From positions 1-19,622 of the forward strand of contig NZ_CAMPHI010000067.1 in assembly GCF_946885955.1 (NCBI RefSeq): a stretch of 19,622 bases of DNA. Reading direction: 5' to 3'. The position numbers were made by a program, and so were the translations under genes. This stretch comes from an uncultured Pseudomonas sp. GTDB lineage: Bacteria; Pseudomonadota; Gammaproteobacteria; Pseudomonadales; Pseudomonadaceae. A model generated the notes under the pieces. That model saw nothing but the letters and a program-made list of their open reading frames with translations, was not told where the DNA came from and searched no databases. Below, one piece after another: positions 13,401-19,622 of the stretch (its first letter is position 1; the number at the start of each line of letters is the position of its first letter).

Positions 13401-15394
13401 TGGCTCCAGCCATCGCTGTCGGAGAAGTTCCAGAAGTAATCGCGACGCTCGCGGATCAGACGCACGGTCAGCTGCTCGGCGGCCAGCTTGTTGCCGTCGG
13501 GATCGGCCACCAGCACCTCGAATTCGGCCAGGCTGTCGGCGTCCACCTCTTCGCCGTCGAACAAGGCACGCAGCCCCGGCAGGCGCTCGGCGGGCCATAC
13601 CGGCTGGCTGAGCCGACGGGTGATGGCGCGGCCACCGGATTCCTGCAGGCTGGCCTGCAGAATCAGGCGCAGCGGCGATTTCGCATCCGCCCAGCGACTG
13701 TCGATACTCAGACGGGTCTCGCCCTGTTCGTCGAGGCTGACCTCATCGAGCTCGATATCCTGGCTCAGCTCCTCCTCGGTGACCGAGCCGAACTGATAAC
13801 CCGGCAGGCTGGCGACCGCCTCGCGTAGCGGCCGCACATAGAGCTGGCCGCTGAGACGATTGCCCGAGGCCGGCGCGCCATACAGGTAACGCCCGCTGAC
13901 CTCGAACTGCGCGTTGTCACCCGGCGCATAAGGCTGCTCGCTACCCTTGAGCTCCAGGGCCAGGCGTTCGGGGAGAAAATCCTCGACCGATATTTCGTAC
14001 AGCTGCGGCTGGCCGTCACCGAGATCGAAGAGCAACTGCCAGCGCCCGGTCGGCGCCTCCTCGGCGAGCTGCAACTGGTATTGGAACAGCCCCGAATCAT
14101 CGGCCTGCCAGACGAATTTGCGGCTGACCTGTTCATCGGGGCGACGCACCTCGACATTCACCGGCTGGGCCTTGACCGCGCGGCCATCGGCATCGCGCAG
14201 CAGGGCGTTGAGCAGCACGGTTTCGCCGGGGCGATAGAGATCACGCGGGCCGAACACGAAGAACTGCAAAGGATGCGCCTTGGGCCCGGCGATATCGAAT
14301 TCCGCCAGGTCCAGCGCCGAGCCGTTGAGGCGCAGCAAGCTGGTCTGTTCGCCCTGATGCGCGAGCAACACTTCGGCCTTGGGCGGCAGCGGCAGTTCGG
14401 CATGACCGGCGCTGTCGGTCTCGCCCTCGGCCAGCACCTGGCCGTCGCCGTCGAGCAGCTCCAGGCTCACATCGGCCAGCGCCTGACCGCCGGCCAGGGC
14501 CTGGGTGAATACGTCCAGACGGTTGCGATAGCGGTGCGCGGACAGGCCGATATCGCTCAGGGTAAATAGCGTCGCAGGCTGCGAATAACTGTAGTTGCCG
14601 GCTTCACGCATAACCGCCAGGTACACCCCCGGCTGCTTGAACGGCTCCAACCCGGCGATCGGCAACAACAGCGTCTCGCGGGTGTTGCGCGCGGGATCGA
14701 GGTCGAAACGCCCGCCATACACCAGCTCGGCCATCGGCAGCAGGCTGCCCGCCTCCCAGGTGTCAAGATTGCTGCTAGTGCCCCAGCGCGCAAGAAACGC
14801 CGGCAGGGATTGCGGCTTGATCCGGAAGAACTCGACATTCACCTTGTCGACATTCAGCGCGATCACCGGCAAGCCTTCCGCCAGGCGCGTGGGCAGCAGC
14901 GAACCGCGGCTGGCGAAACCGACGCTGGCTTGCAGATCACGGGTTTGCAGGCGGGTCACGGACTCATCGGCGAGTTGCGCGCCAGTCAGTGCGCGCAGGC
15001 CGGCGTCCACCGTCAGCACCAGCTTGCGCTGCGGCTCCAGCGGGCGCAGGCGCAATTCCATCAGGTTATCGCTGAGTTCCCAGGCGCCATCGACCTTGCC
15101 AGTTTTGCTATCGACCAAATGCAGGCGTTCGGCGAACTTCTGCTCGGGATCGAGCGGTACGGAAAAACTCACCGACAGGCTGCTGGCGCCCTCGAGCTGA
15201 ATTTCGGAGACGTCGATCACCTTCAGTTCGCGCCCGGTATAACGCTCGGCGAGGGCTTTGAGGTCGACCTCGGGCTTGATCGCCTGGCTGCTGGCCGGCG
15301 AACTGGAGGTCACCTTGGCGGGTTCGGAGGTAGAGGAATCGCAAGCACTGAGCAGGCTCAGGACTAGCGCCAGAAGCAATCCTTTCTTCGGCAT
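10496..15394 (-). CDS. yfhM: bacterial alpha-2-macroglobulin lipoprotein (YfhM/ECAM type)
   Basis: A 1632-residue periplasmic protease trap closely resembling E. coli YfhM (1653 residues) along its whole length. The lipobox LLSAC gives Cys18 as the lipidated residue; Asp at +2 predicts retention in the inner membrane, as in E. coli. Macroglobulin domains follow: VDGAWELSDNLMELRLR near the N-terminus, FGPRDLYRPGETVLLNALLRDADG in pieces (MG2 region), and VESSEGPLWWQEIEVP. The thioester motif GCLEQ is intact (Cys1164, Gln1167), so covalent capture of a cleaving protease is possible. The thioester domain ends near 1430, and the C-terminal part carries DLLPAGLELENQNL and ARAVTPGSYRVPPP. I chose the ATG at 15394, with GGAG six bases upstream and the lipobox in the right place; the frame is open 48 codons further upstream without support. 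PbpC, its usual partner gene, is downstream on the same strand but not adjacent. Confidence 0.94.
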   Translation of the reverse strand: MPKKGLLLALVLSLLSACDSSTSEPAKVTSSSPASSQAIKPEVDLKALAERYTGRELKVIDVSEIQLEGASSLSVSFSVPLDPEQKFAERLHLVDSKTGKVDGAWELSDNLMELRLRPLEPQRKLVLTVDAGLRALTGAQLADESVTRLQTRDLQASVGFASRGSLLPTRLAEGLPVIALNVDKVNVEFFRIKPQSLPAFLARWGTSSNLDTWEAGSLLPMAELVYGGRFDLDPARNTRETLLLPIAGLEPFKQPGVYLAVMREAGNYSYSQPATLFTLSDIGLSAHRYRNRLDVFTQALAGGQALADVSLELLDGDGQVLAEGETDSAGHAELPLPPKAEVLLAHQGEQTSLLRLNGSALDLAEFDIAGPKAHPLQFFVFGPRDLYRPGETVLLNALLRDADGRAVKAQPVNVEVRRPDEQVSRKFVWQADDSGLFQYQLQLAEEAPTGRWQLLFDLGDGQPQLYEISVEDFLPERLALELKGSEQPYAPGDNAQFEVSGRYLYGAPASGNRLSGQLYVRPLREAVASLPGYQFGSVTEEELSQDIELDEVSLDEQGETRLSIDSRWADAKSPLRLILQASLQESGGRAITRRLSQPVWPAERLPGLRALFDGEEVDADSLAEFEVLVADPDGNKLAAEQLTVRLIRERRDYFWNFSDSDGWSHSYTEKFLTLSEQNLSTAADGTAKISFPVEWGPYRVEVIDSQTGMLSSLRFWAGYRWQDNADGGAVRPDQVKLALDKPAYVDGETATVTVTPPAAGNGYLLVESSEGPLWWQEIEVPAEGKAFEIPIAKDWARHDLYISALVIRPGERKSNATPKRAVGLLHLPLERAPRKLALTLEAPEKMRPNQALKVKVRARNADGSVPKQAQVLVAAVDAGILNITEYATPDPYASLFGRKAYGADQLDIYGQLIEAGQGRIAKLAFGGDAALAAGGKRPDTSVLIVALQSQPLRLNEQGEGEVSLNIPDFNGELRLMAQVWTDERYGMAEGKTIVAAPLIAELSAPRFLAGGDETTLALDLSNLSGRAQSLKVQVSAEGQLSLTEPAAATALDLAEGARSILRIPVRALGGYGQGRVKVSVQGLALPGEELPPFSREWVLGVRPAYPAQSQHLRTVLKDQPWSLPADALDAFEPAGLQARLAISSRPPLNLGEQIRALEAYPYGCLEQTTSGLYPSLYADAATLERLGIEAEPDAQRKRSIELGIERLLSMQRYNGSFGLWGADSEEEYWLSAYVTDFLLRAREQGFGVPEEALKKASERLLRYVQDRNVIEVNYSDNVNHSRFAVQAYAGYVLARSQQAPLGALRSLFERRADAASGLPLVQLAIALEKMGDHPRSEQALAAGLARSRETDRWLADYGSPLRDQALILALLEEHDLAGDRREERLFNLADEMAGSPWLSTQERNSLYLAGRNLLGKPEPKWGADIRSGRFEFAMGNAHAGLKLEGDELAVPLTISNTGSAPLYQQLTLSGYPSKAPPAGGENLSIYRQYLGMDGQPLDLGALKSGDLVLVHLGIEAKRRVPDALVIDLLPAGLELENQNLGQSSASLEDAGSAVKEWLQAMQNAAVKHQEFRADRYVAAVDVNGYDTTHLLYLARAVTPGSYRVPPPQVESMYRPNWQALGETPARMVVEER

Positions 15395-15431
15395 TGCGGG
15401 CTCCAACAAATGAGGGGTGCAGAGGGCAGAC

Positions 15432-15437
15432 ACTATA
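15432..15437 (-). promoter_or_regulatory. possible -10 element of yfhM
   Basis: The minus strand reads TATAGT within GACTATAGTG, about 37 bases upstream of the yfhM ATG. The -35 position (around TCGTGG) is poor, so this is a weak call. Confidence 0.3.
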
Positions 15438-15960
15438 GTCGAGCCCCCAAAAAGCCACGAGCCCCAAGCGGGAAAAGCGCCAAGCCACGCACAGCATTTC
15501 ATGCCCGAAAAAAATGCTTCATCGCATTTTATGGACAAGGTGGGTTTGATACCGGACTGGTAATTTTGTGTTTTCTGGTCGCGGCGCTCTCTGCTTCTGG
15601 AACAGGTTCATTAACGCGTCGAATCAGAGTTCTGGTTTCACCCCTCTCGGGCGAGTCACTTGATTCGCTGCGCTCACCTCTTGGGCCAGCCTGCGGCTGT
15701 TACTTCGCTACGCTACGTAGCTCTTGCTTGCCCAAGAAAGGGCACCCCGACATCCGGCTCCTTACGCGGCGATTCGGCCTCCGTAAGGGGATTTTGGTGT
15801 TGTCTGTGCGATCGCATTTCAAGAGCAAAAGCAGACACCGCCGAGCTTGATCCAGGGGAAATCTCGCAAGCTCGCGACCCGGTCCCGTCAGGAGGCCGAG
15901 CGGAGGTGTTGCGTAGGGGGACGAGCCGCAGGGATGCGGCGAAATACCGATGGCGGCCCC

Positions 15961-15991
15961 GCTTAATGGGCCAGGGATGGCCCATGTAAGC
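15961..15991. repeat. hairpin in the core of the inverted-repeat element
   Basis: GCTTA-A-TGGGCC, a six-base loop AGGGAT, then GGCCCA-TG-TAAGC form an 11-bp stem with a small asymmetric internal loop. It is the most stable local fold seen in the core. Confidence 0.6.
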
Positions 15992-16064
15992 CGGCCCCCG
16001 GAGCAACACCGGAGCGAGGGAAGTTGAGCGAAGCGAAACCCGGATGTCGGGTGCCCTTCTTTGG

Positions 16065-16113
16065 CACACCTTTCTTGGGCAAGCAAGAAAGGTGTGGCGC
16101 CCGTGAGGGGCGC
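16065..16113. repeat. two tandem hairpins in the right arm of the element
   Basis: A 13-bp perfect stem CACACCTTTCTTG/CAAGAAAGGTGTG with a six-base loop (16065-16096) is followed with no gap by a 6-bp stem GCGCCC/GGGCGC with a five-base loop (16097-16113). The first hairpin overlaps the arm that pairs with the left side, so two mutually exclusive folds are possible. Confidence 0.65.
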
Positions 16114-16276
16114 AACCCAAACGTTCAGCACACGCGTTAATGGGCTATGCCAAGCCATTGATCGACACACAAAATTACCAGTCCAGTCCAGTCTCAATCG
16201 ACACTTCCCCCGAAACTCCTCGAAGACCCGAAAATATCGTCGGGAATGGTTCTGCCGAACGCCGGCGCTGCGGCCT

Positions 16277-16282
16277 TATACT
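16277..16282 (+). promoter_or_regulatory. possible -10 element of the MATE gene
   Basis: TATACT lies 22 bases upstream of the MATE start codon, leaving a leader of roughly 15 bases. The -35 region (around TCTGCCGA) is weak. It lies outside the inverted-repeat element, so the element need not supply the promoter. Confidence 0.4.
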
Positions 16283-16304
16283 GCGCCGCTCGACTGGAGC
16301 CCTC

Positions 16305-17660
16305 ATGTCCCTGATCCGCGACGCCTGGCAGCATGCGCCGACCCATACCCGGGTCTGGGCCCTGGCCGCCCCGATGATTCTGTCCAACCTCTCGGTGCCG
16401 CTGGTGGCGCTGGTCGACAGCGCGGTGATCGGCCACCTGCCGCACGCCCATCAACTGGCCGCGGTCGCCGTCGGCGCCAGCCTCTACACCCTGCTGACCT
16501 GGGCCATGGGTTTTCTGCGCATGGGCACCACCGGCTTCGCCGCCCAGGCCGCCGGACGCGCCGATGGCGGTGGGCTGCGGCAGATTCTGCTGCAGGCGTT
16601 GTTGCTCGGCGGCCTGTTGGCGGCGCTGCTGATCCTCCTGGCGCTGCCATTGAGCGATCTGGCCCTGCACCTGATGCAGCCCTCGGCGGCGCTCGACGAC
16701 CTGGCGCGCAGCTATCTGCATATCCGCCTGCTCGGCCTGCCGGCGGTACTGGCGGGTTACGCGCTGATCGGCTGGCTGCTCGGCACTCAGAGCGGTCGCG
16801 GCCCGCTGGCGATTCTGCTGACCACCAACCTGCTCAATGTCTCGCTCGATCTGCTCTTCGTCCTCGGCCTGGATTGGGGCGTGGCCGGCGCGGCCTGGGC
16901 CTCGGTGATCGCCGAATGGAGCGGCGCGCTGCTCGGCCTGTGGCTGGCGCGTCGAGCCCTGAGTACCTATGCCGGACGCATCGACTGGCCGGCGCTGCGG
17001 CGCTGGCTGAACTGGCGACCGCTGCTGGCGGTCAACCGCGACATCTTTATCCGCACCCTGATCCTGCAAGGCGTGTTCTTCATGCTCACCGTGCAGGGCA
17101 CCCGACTCGGCGATGCGACAGTGGCGGGCAATGCCCTATTGCTCAACGGCCTGTTGCTCACCGCCCATGCCCTCGACGGTCTGGCCCACGCGGTGGAAGC
17201 GCTGAGCGGGCATGCCTTCGGCGCGCGCGACCGCGATGCGTTGCGCCGCAGCCTGATCGTCGCTGGCGGCTGGTCGCTGCTCGCCAGCCTGGGTTTCGCG
17301 TTGTTCTTCTGGCTTGGCGGGCACTGGTTCGTCTATCTGCAAACCGATATTGCCGAGGTACGCGCGATCGCCGTCGAGCACCTGCCGTACCTGGCGGTGC
17401 TGCCGCTGATCGCGGTCTGGAGCTACCTGCTCGACGGCCTGTTCATCGGCGCCATCCGCGCCCGCGAAATGCGCGACGCCATGCTTATGGCGCTGCTGCT
17501 CGCCCTGCCGCTGGCGTGGTGGCTGCAAGCCATGGGCAACCACGGCCTGTGGCTGGCCTTTCTGTTTTTTATGGGGCTGCGCAGCCTGTGTCTCGGCGGC
17601 TATGCTGTGCGCTTGAGTCGGCACAACCTGTGGTTCGCGCCGACGCCCGCAGCAGCCTGA
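16305..17660 (+). CDS. MATE family multidrug/toxin exporter (DinF-like)
   Basis: A 451-residue integral membrane protein with about 12 hydrophobic segments in two related halves, typical of MATE cation-coupled exporters, which expel cationic drugs or toxic metabolites across the inner membrane. The family start is clear: VWALAAPMILSNLSVPLVALVDSAVIGHL, then MGFLRMGTTGFAAQAAG; the second half begins near residue 245 with RDIFIRTLILQGVFFML and has ALDGLAHAVEALSGHAFGARD. These sequences resemble the DinF branch more than NorM. I chose the ATG at 16305, with GGAG five bases upstream; the frame runs 55 codons further upstream, but that part lies partly inside the inverted-repeat element and is not membrane-like. 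It is the first gene of a probable operon with the DUF2214 gene, 30 bases downstream. The substrate is unknown. Confidence 0.9.
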   Translation: MSLIRDAWQHAPTHTRVWALAAPMILSNLSVPLVALVDSAVIGHLPHAHQLAAVAVGASLYTLLTWAMGFLRMGTTGFAAQAAGRADGGGLRQILLQALLLGGLLAALLILLALPLSDLALHLMQPSAALDDLARSYLHIRLLGLPAVLAGYALIGWLLGTQSGRGPLAILLTTNLLNVSLDLLFVLGLDWGVAGAAWASVIAEWSGALLGLWLARRALSTYAGRIDWPALRRWLNWRPLLAVNRDIFIRTLILQGVFFMLTVQGTRLGDATVAGNALLLNGLLLTAHALDGLAHAVEALSGHAFGARDRDALRRSLIVAGGWSLLASLGFALFFWLGGHWFVYLQTDIAEVRAIAVEHLPYLAVLPLIAVWSYLLDGLFIGAIRAREMRDAMLMALLLALPLAWWLQAMGNHGLWLAFLFFMGLRSLCLGGYAVRLSRHNLWFAPTPAAA

Positions 17661-17690
17661 CGATTCGAATATTCAAATAAGGACATCACC

Positions 17691-18146
17691 ATGGCCCAGG
17701 CTATCGTCGCCTACCTGCACTACCTGTCGATCTTCGTACTGTTCGCCCTGCTCGGCATCGAGCACGTGCAGTTCAAATTACCGCTCGACCTGGCCCGCGC
17801 ACGCAGCCTGGTGCTCGTCGACATGTCCTACGGCATGGCCGCCGGCGCGGTGCTGCTCAGCGGCCTGGCGCGAGTGATTTGGTACGGCAAGGGCAGCGCC
17901 TATTACCTGGGTAATAGCCTGTTCCACGCCAAGGTCGGGCTGTTCGTGCTGGTCGGTCTGTTGTCGATTCTGCCGACCTTCGTCTTCCTCAACTGGCGCA
18001 ACCAGCTCAAGGCCGGCCAGGTACCGAGCGTCAGCCCGAGACAGGCGCGCCTGGTGATCATGACGATCCGCCTTGAACTGCTGCTGTTGCTGTTCATCCC
18101 GTTGCTGGCGGTATTTATGGCACGCGGTTATGGAGTGACCAGCTAG
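17691..18146 (+). CDS. DUF2214-family membrane protein
   Basis: A 151-residue protein with four predicted membrane segments, at about residues 7-27, 46-66, 77-97 and 126-146. Conserved-looking polar positions near the membrane are His10 in AYLHYLSIF, the GIEHVQF segment after the first helix, and the WYGKGSAYYLGNSLFHAK loop. This pattern matches the uncharacterised DUF2214 family as I recall it; no biochemical role is known to me. AAGGA lies eight bases before the ATG. It sits 30 bases after the MATE gene and three bases before the TSUP permease gene, so the three are probably co-transcribed. The intramembrane His residues might suggest haem or metal binding, but that is speculation. Confidence 0.78.
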   Translation: MAQAIVAYLHYLSIFVLFALLGIEHVQFKLPLDLARARSLVLVDMSYGMAAGAVLLSGLARVIWYGKGSAYYLGNSLFHAKVGLFVLVGLLSILPTFVFLNWRNQLKAGQVPSVSPRQARLVIMTIRLELLLLLFIPLLAVFMARGYGVTS

Positions 18147-18149
18147 CCC

Positions 18150-18935
18150 ATGGCGCTCGATGATCTGCTTCTGCTGATGCTCGCCGGCTTTGCTGCCGGC
18201 GGCATGAACGCCCTGGCGGGCGGCGGCACCTTCTTTTCCTTTCCCGCGCTGCTCGCCGCCGGCTTGCCGCCAGTTACCGCCAACGCCACCAACGCCGTGG
18301 CGTTATGGCCGGCCAGCCTGGCCGCGGCCTGGGCCGCACGCACCTCGCTGCGTCCACTCGGCCGCTACTTGCTGCCGTTGCTGGCGGCCGGCCTGTGCGG
18401 CGGCCTACTCGGCGGCCTGCTATTGCTGGCAGGCGGCGACGAAACCTTTCGCCAGTTGATCCCCTGGCTGCTGCTGAGCGCCACCGCGTTATTCGCCGCC
18501 AGCCCCTGGTTGCGCCGCTGGCTGGCGACGCACCGGCGCATCGAGCCAGACGCCCGCGACGACGCACCGGCACATGGCCCGCTATCGCTAGGCGCGCATA
18601 TCGGCGTGTCGATCTATGGCGGTTACTTCGGTGCCGGCATGGGCATTCTGCAACTCGCGGCCTTCTCCATCGAAGGCCATCCGTTGGCCCGGGCGAATGC
18701 CCTGAAAAACCTGATATCCGCAGTGATCTACAGCATCGCCACCCTGACCTTCGTGATCGCCGGCCGGGTCAGCTGGTATGAACTGGCGATCCTGCTCGTC
18801 GGTGCCACCCTCGGCGGTTATGCCGGCGGCGCCCTGGGCCAGCGCTTGCCGCCGACACTGCTGCGCAGCCTGGTGATCGCCGTGGGCAGCGGAATGACCG
18901 CCTATTATTTCTGGAGCACCTACTTCAGCGCCTGA
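18150..18935 (+). CDS. TSUP (TauE/SafE) family permease
   Basis: A 261-residue protein with about seven or eight membrane segments in two repeated halves. Each half carries the TauE/SafE hallmark: GGMNALAGGGTFFSFPALLAAGLPP with ANATNAVALWPAS (about residues 17-56), and YGGYFGAGMGILQLAAF with ANALKNLISAVIYS (about 156-195). Family members move sulfite, sulfoacetate, taurine-derived or other small anions across the inner membrane, usually outward; the substrate here cannot be told. The ATG comes three bases after the DUF2214 stop codon, and the only ribosome site (GGAG) is 14 bases upstream inside that gene, so translation is probably coupled. No sulfur-metabolism gene is adjacent. Confidence 0.87.
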   Translation: MALDDLLLLMLAGFAAGGMNALAGGGTFFSFPALLAAGLPPVTANATNAVALWPASLAAAWAARTSLRPLGRYLLPLLAAGLCGGLLGGLLLLAGGDETFRQLIPWLLLSATALFAASPWLRRWLATHRRIEPDARDDAPAHGPLSLGAHIGVSIYGGYFGAGMGILQLAAFSIEGHPLARANALKNLISAVIYSIATLTFVIAGRVSWYELAILLVGATLGGYAGGALGQRLPPTLLRSLVIAVGSGMTAYYFWSTYFSA

Positions 18936-18938
18936 GAA

Positions 18939-18958
18939 GCGCGGCCGCATGACCGCGC
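18939..18958 (+). terminator. short GC-rich hairpin after the TSUP gene
   Basis: GCGCGG, an eight-base loop, then CCGCGC, starting three bases after the permease stop codon. There is no T-run; it could mark the end of the upstream operon. Confidence 0.25.
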
Positions 18959-18986
18959 CCCAAGGCATCCGCCAGAGCCCGTCGAT

Positions 18987-19015
18987 TTGCCCGCGCGGCG
19001 CGGCTCTGCTAGTGT
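18987..19015 (+). promoter_or_regulatory. candidate sigma-70 promoter of xseB-ispA
   Basis: TTGCCC and TAGTGT are separated by exactly 17 bases and end 36 bases before the xseB ATG. It is the best-spaced sigma-70-like site in the window and would separate xseB-ispA from the permease operon. Confidence 0.5.
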
Positions 19016-19051
19016 CGCGCCGGTTGCAAATCCCGCCAGAGAACGCCCGCC

Positions 19052-19294
19052 ATGGCCCGTAAAAAAGCCTCGCTCGACTTCGAGCAGTCCCTCACCGACC
19101 TGCAGAACCTGGTCGAACGCCTGGAAAACGGCGAGTTGTCGCTGGAAGACTCGCTGACCGCATTCGAACAGGGCATCCGCCTGACCCGCGATTGCCAGGC
19201 CGCCCTCAGCCAGGCCGAGCAGAAGGTGCAGATACTTCTGGAGCGCGACGGCGAGCTGGAGGAAGCCCCCTTCGACGCGGACCCGCAAGCATGA
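19052..19294 (+). CDS. xseB: exodeoxyribonuclease VII small subunit
   Basis: An 80-residue protein, the same size as E. coli XseB, with the family's helical core: [40 protein letters not shown] in pieces, followed by a second helix [16 protein letters not shown] and an acidic tail. Several XseB copies bind one XseA to form the exonuclease that degrades single-stranded DNA in both directions; xseA is not in this window. The stop codon overlaps the ispA start (ATGA), the usual arrangement in many gammaproteobacteria, where dxs follows. The ATG has only a weak ribosome site (AGAG ten bases upstream), and a candidate promoter lies just ahead. Confidence 0.95.
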   Translation: MARKKASLDFEQSLTDLQNLVERLENGELSLEDSLTAFEQGIRLTRDCQAALSQAEQKVQILLERDGELEEAPFDADPQA

Positions 19295-19622
19295 TCGAAG
19301 CCTATCAGGCGCGCTGTCAGGCGCGTGTCGACGCCGCACTGGATCGACTCTTCGTCCCACCGCACGCCGAACTGACGCGCCTCTACCAGGCCATGCGCTA
19401 TAGCGTGATCAACGGCGGCAAGCGGGTACGTCCGCTGCTCGCCTATGCCGCCTGCGAAGCCCTCGGCGGGGCGGCGCAAGATGCCGACGGCGCCGCCTGC
19501 GCGGTGGAGCTGATCCATGCCTACTCGCTGGTGCACGACGACCTGCCGGCGATGGACGATGACGACCTGCGCCGCGGCCAGCCGACCACTCACAAGGCGT
19601 TCGACGAAGCCTGCGCGATCCT
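19291..19622 (+). CDS. ispA: farnesyl diphosphate synthase, 5' part (cut by window end)
   Basis: The first 110 residues of a (2E,6E)-farnesyl diphosphate synthase, about 295 residues when complete, which condenses isopentenyl diphosphate with dimethylallyl or geranyl diphosphate for quinone and undecaprenyl synthesis. Visible motifs are [16 protein letters not shown] (substrate-binding GGKRVRP), [24 protein letters not shown] with the first Asp-rich motif DDLPAMD (metal binding and chain-length control), and the start of PTTHKAFDE. The ATG overlaps the xseB stop in ATGA, implying translational coupling. The second Asp-rich motif lies beyond the window. Confidence 0.95.
   Translation, partial: MIEAYQARCQARVDAALDRLFVPPHAELTRLYQAMRYSVINGGKRVRPLLAYAACEALGGAAQDADGAACAVELIHAYSLVHDDLPAMDDDDLRRGQPTTHKAFDEACAI

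Larger units (their letters stand above)
15554..16184. repeat. 631-bp inverted-repeat element, MITE-like or structured-RNA element
   Basis: The ends are a perfect 18-bp inverted repeat: GGACTGGTAATTTTGTGT at 15554-15571 and its complement at 16167-16184. Inside, three more pairs are nested in collinear order: CATTAACGCGT (15609-15619 with 16132-16142), CTTGCTTGCCCAAGAAAG (15723-15740 with 16070-16087, perfect) and GGGCACCCCGACATCCGG (15740-15757 with 16040-16056, one-base gap). The unique core is about 280 bp and holds further hairpins. No transposase is encoded and no clear target-site duplication flanks the ends. The structure fits a non-autonomous mobile element or a large folded RNA. The repeats are directly visible; mobility is inferred. 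Confidence 0.7.
15395..16304. other. 910-bp region without a supported gene, between yfhM and the MATE gene
   Basis: Divergent leaders of yfhM and the MATE exporter flank a 631-bp inverted-repeat element, listed separately. Several short open frames cross the region on both strands (for example 15410-15850 plus, 15700-16197 minus), but they cut through inverted repeats, have no ribosome sites and read as low-quality Arg/Cys/Ser-rich sequence. I reject them as genes. Confidence 0.7.

Noticed and set aside
15395..15538. Upstream start for yfhM giving 1680 residues
   Set aside because: It would bury the lipoprotein signal peptide and lipobox 48 residues inside the protein.
15410..15850. Plus-strand open frame of 146 codons crossing the left arm of the inverted-repeat element
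   Set aside because: It starts inside the yfhM leader, crosses repeat boundaries, has no ribosome site and has an implausible composition.
16140..16304. Upstream extension of the MATE protein to a start at 16140
   Set aside because: The first part lies inside the inverted-repeat element and the extra 55 residues are not membrane-like; the ATG at 16305 has a good ribosome site and the normal family N-terminus.

Overview
This 19.6-kb window looks like chromosomal DNA from a high-GC gammaproteobacterium of the Pseudomonas group. The gene content points there: a RlhA-type U32 protein, a PbpC/YfhM pair, a CptA-type phosphoethanolamine transferase and xseB directly overlapping ispA. GC-rich codons and AGGAG-type ribosome sites agree. 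A perfect match to the HrpL promoter consensus (hrp box) suggests a lineage with a P. syringae-type (Hrp) type III secretion system, so plausibly a plant-associated one; the species cannot be fixed from this window.

Region 1 (1-2533) is accessory. It holds the 3' end of a Gly-rich protein gene on the plus strand and, converging on it, a minus-strand unit: hrp box (2506-2533), a 443-residue protein resembling a type III effector with three degenerate repeats, then a CesT-like class I secretion chaperone. This is the most interesting locus. I do not recognise the effector family.

Region 2 (2559-5420) has cptA (minus) and, divergently, an orphan periplasmic solute-binding protein. A possible ColR-type site lies upstream of cptA. 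Region 3 (5584-10411) has rlhA (plus) converging on pbpC (minus), then a small membrane protein gene (plus). Region 4 (10446-15394) is a long hairpin repeat followed by yfhM, the bacterial alpha-2-macroglobulin lipoprotein gene. YfhM and PbpC are expected to act together at the inner membrane: PbpC in peptidoglycan synthesis or repair, YfhM trapping proteases that enter the periplasm. Here the two genes are co-oriented but separated by the opposing small gene.

Region 5 (15395-16304) has no supported gene. It contains a 631-bp element (15554-16184) bounded by a perfect 18-bp inverted repeat, with three further nested, collinear inverted-repeat pairs and several strong hairpins inside. It looks like a non-autonomous mobile or structured-RNA element inserted between yfhM and a MATE exporter gene.

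Region 6 (16305-19622) is a plus-strand run: MATE exporter, DUF2214 membrane protein and TSUP-family permease (closely spaced, probably one transcript), then a separate promoter and the overlapping pair xseB-ispA, with ispA cut by the window end. No tRNA, rRNA, CRISPR array, transposase or integrase gene was seen.
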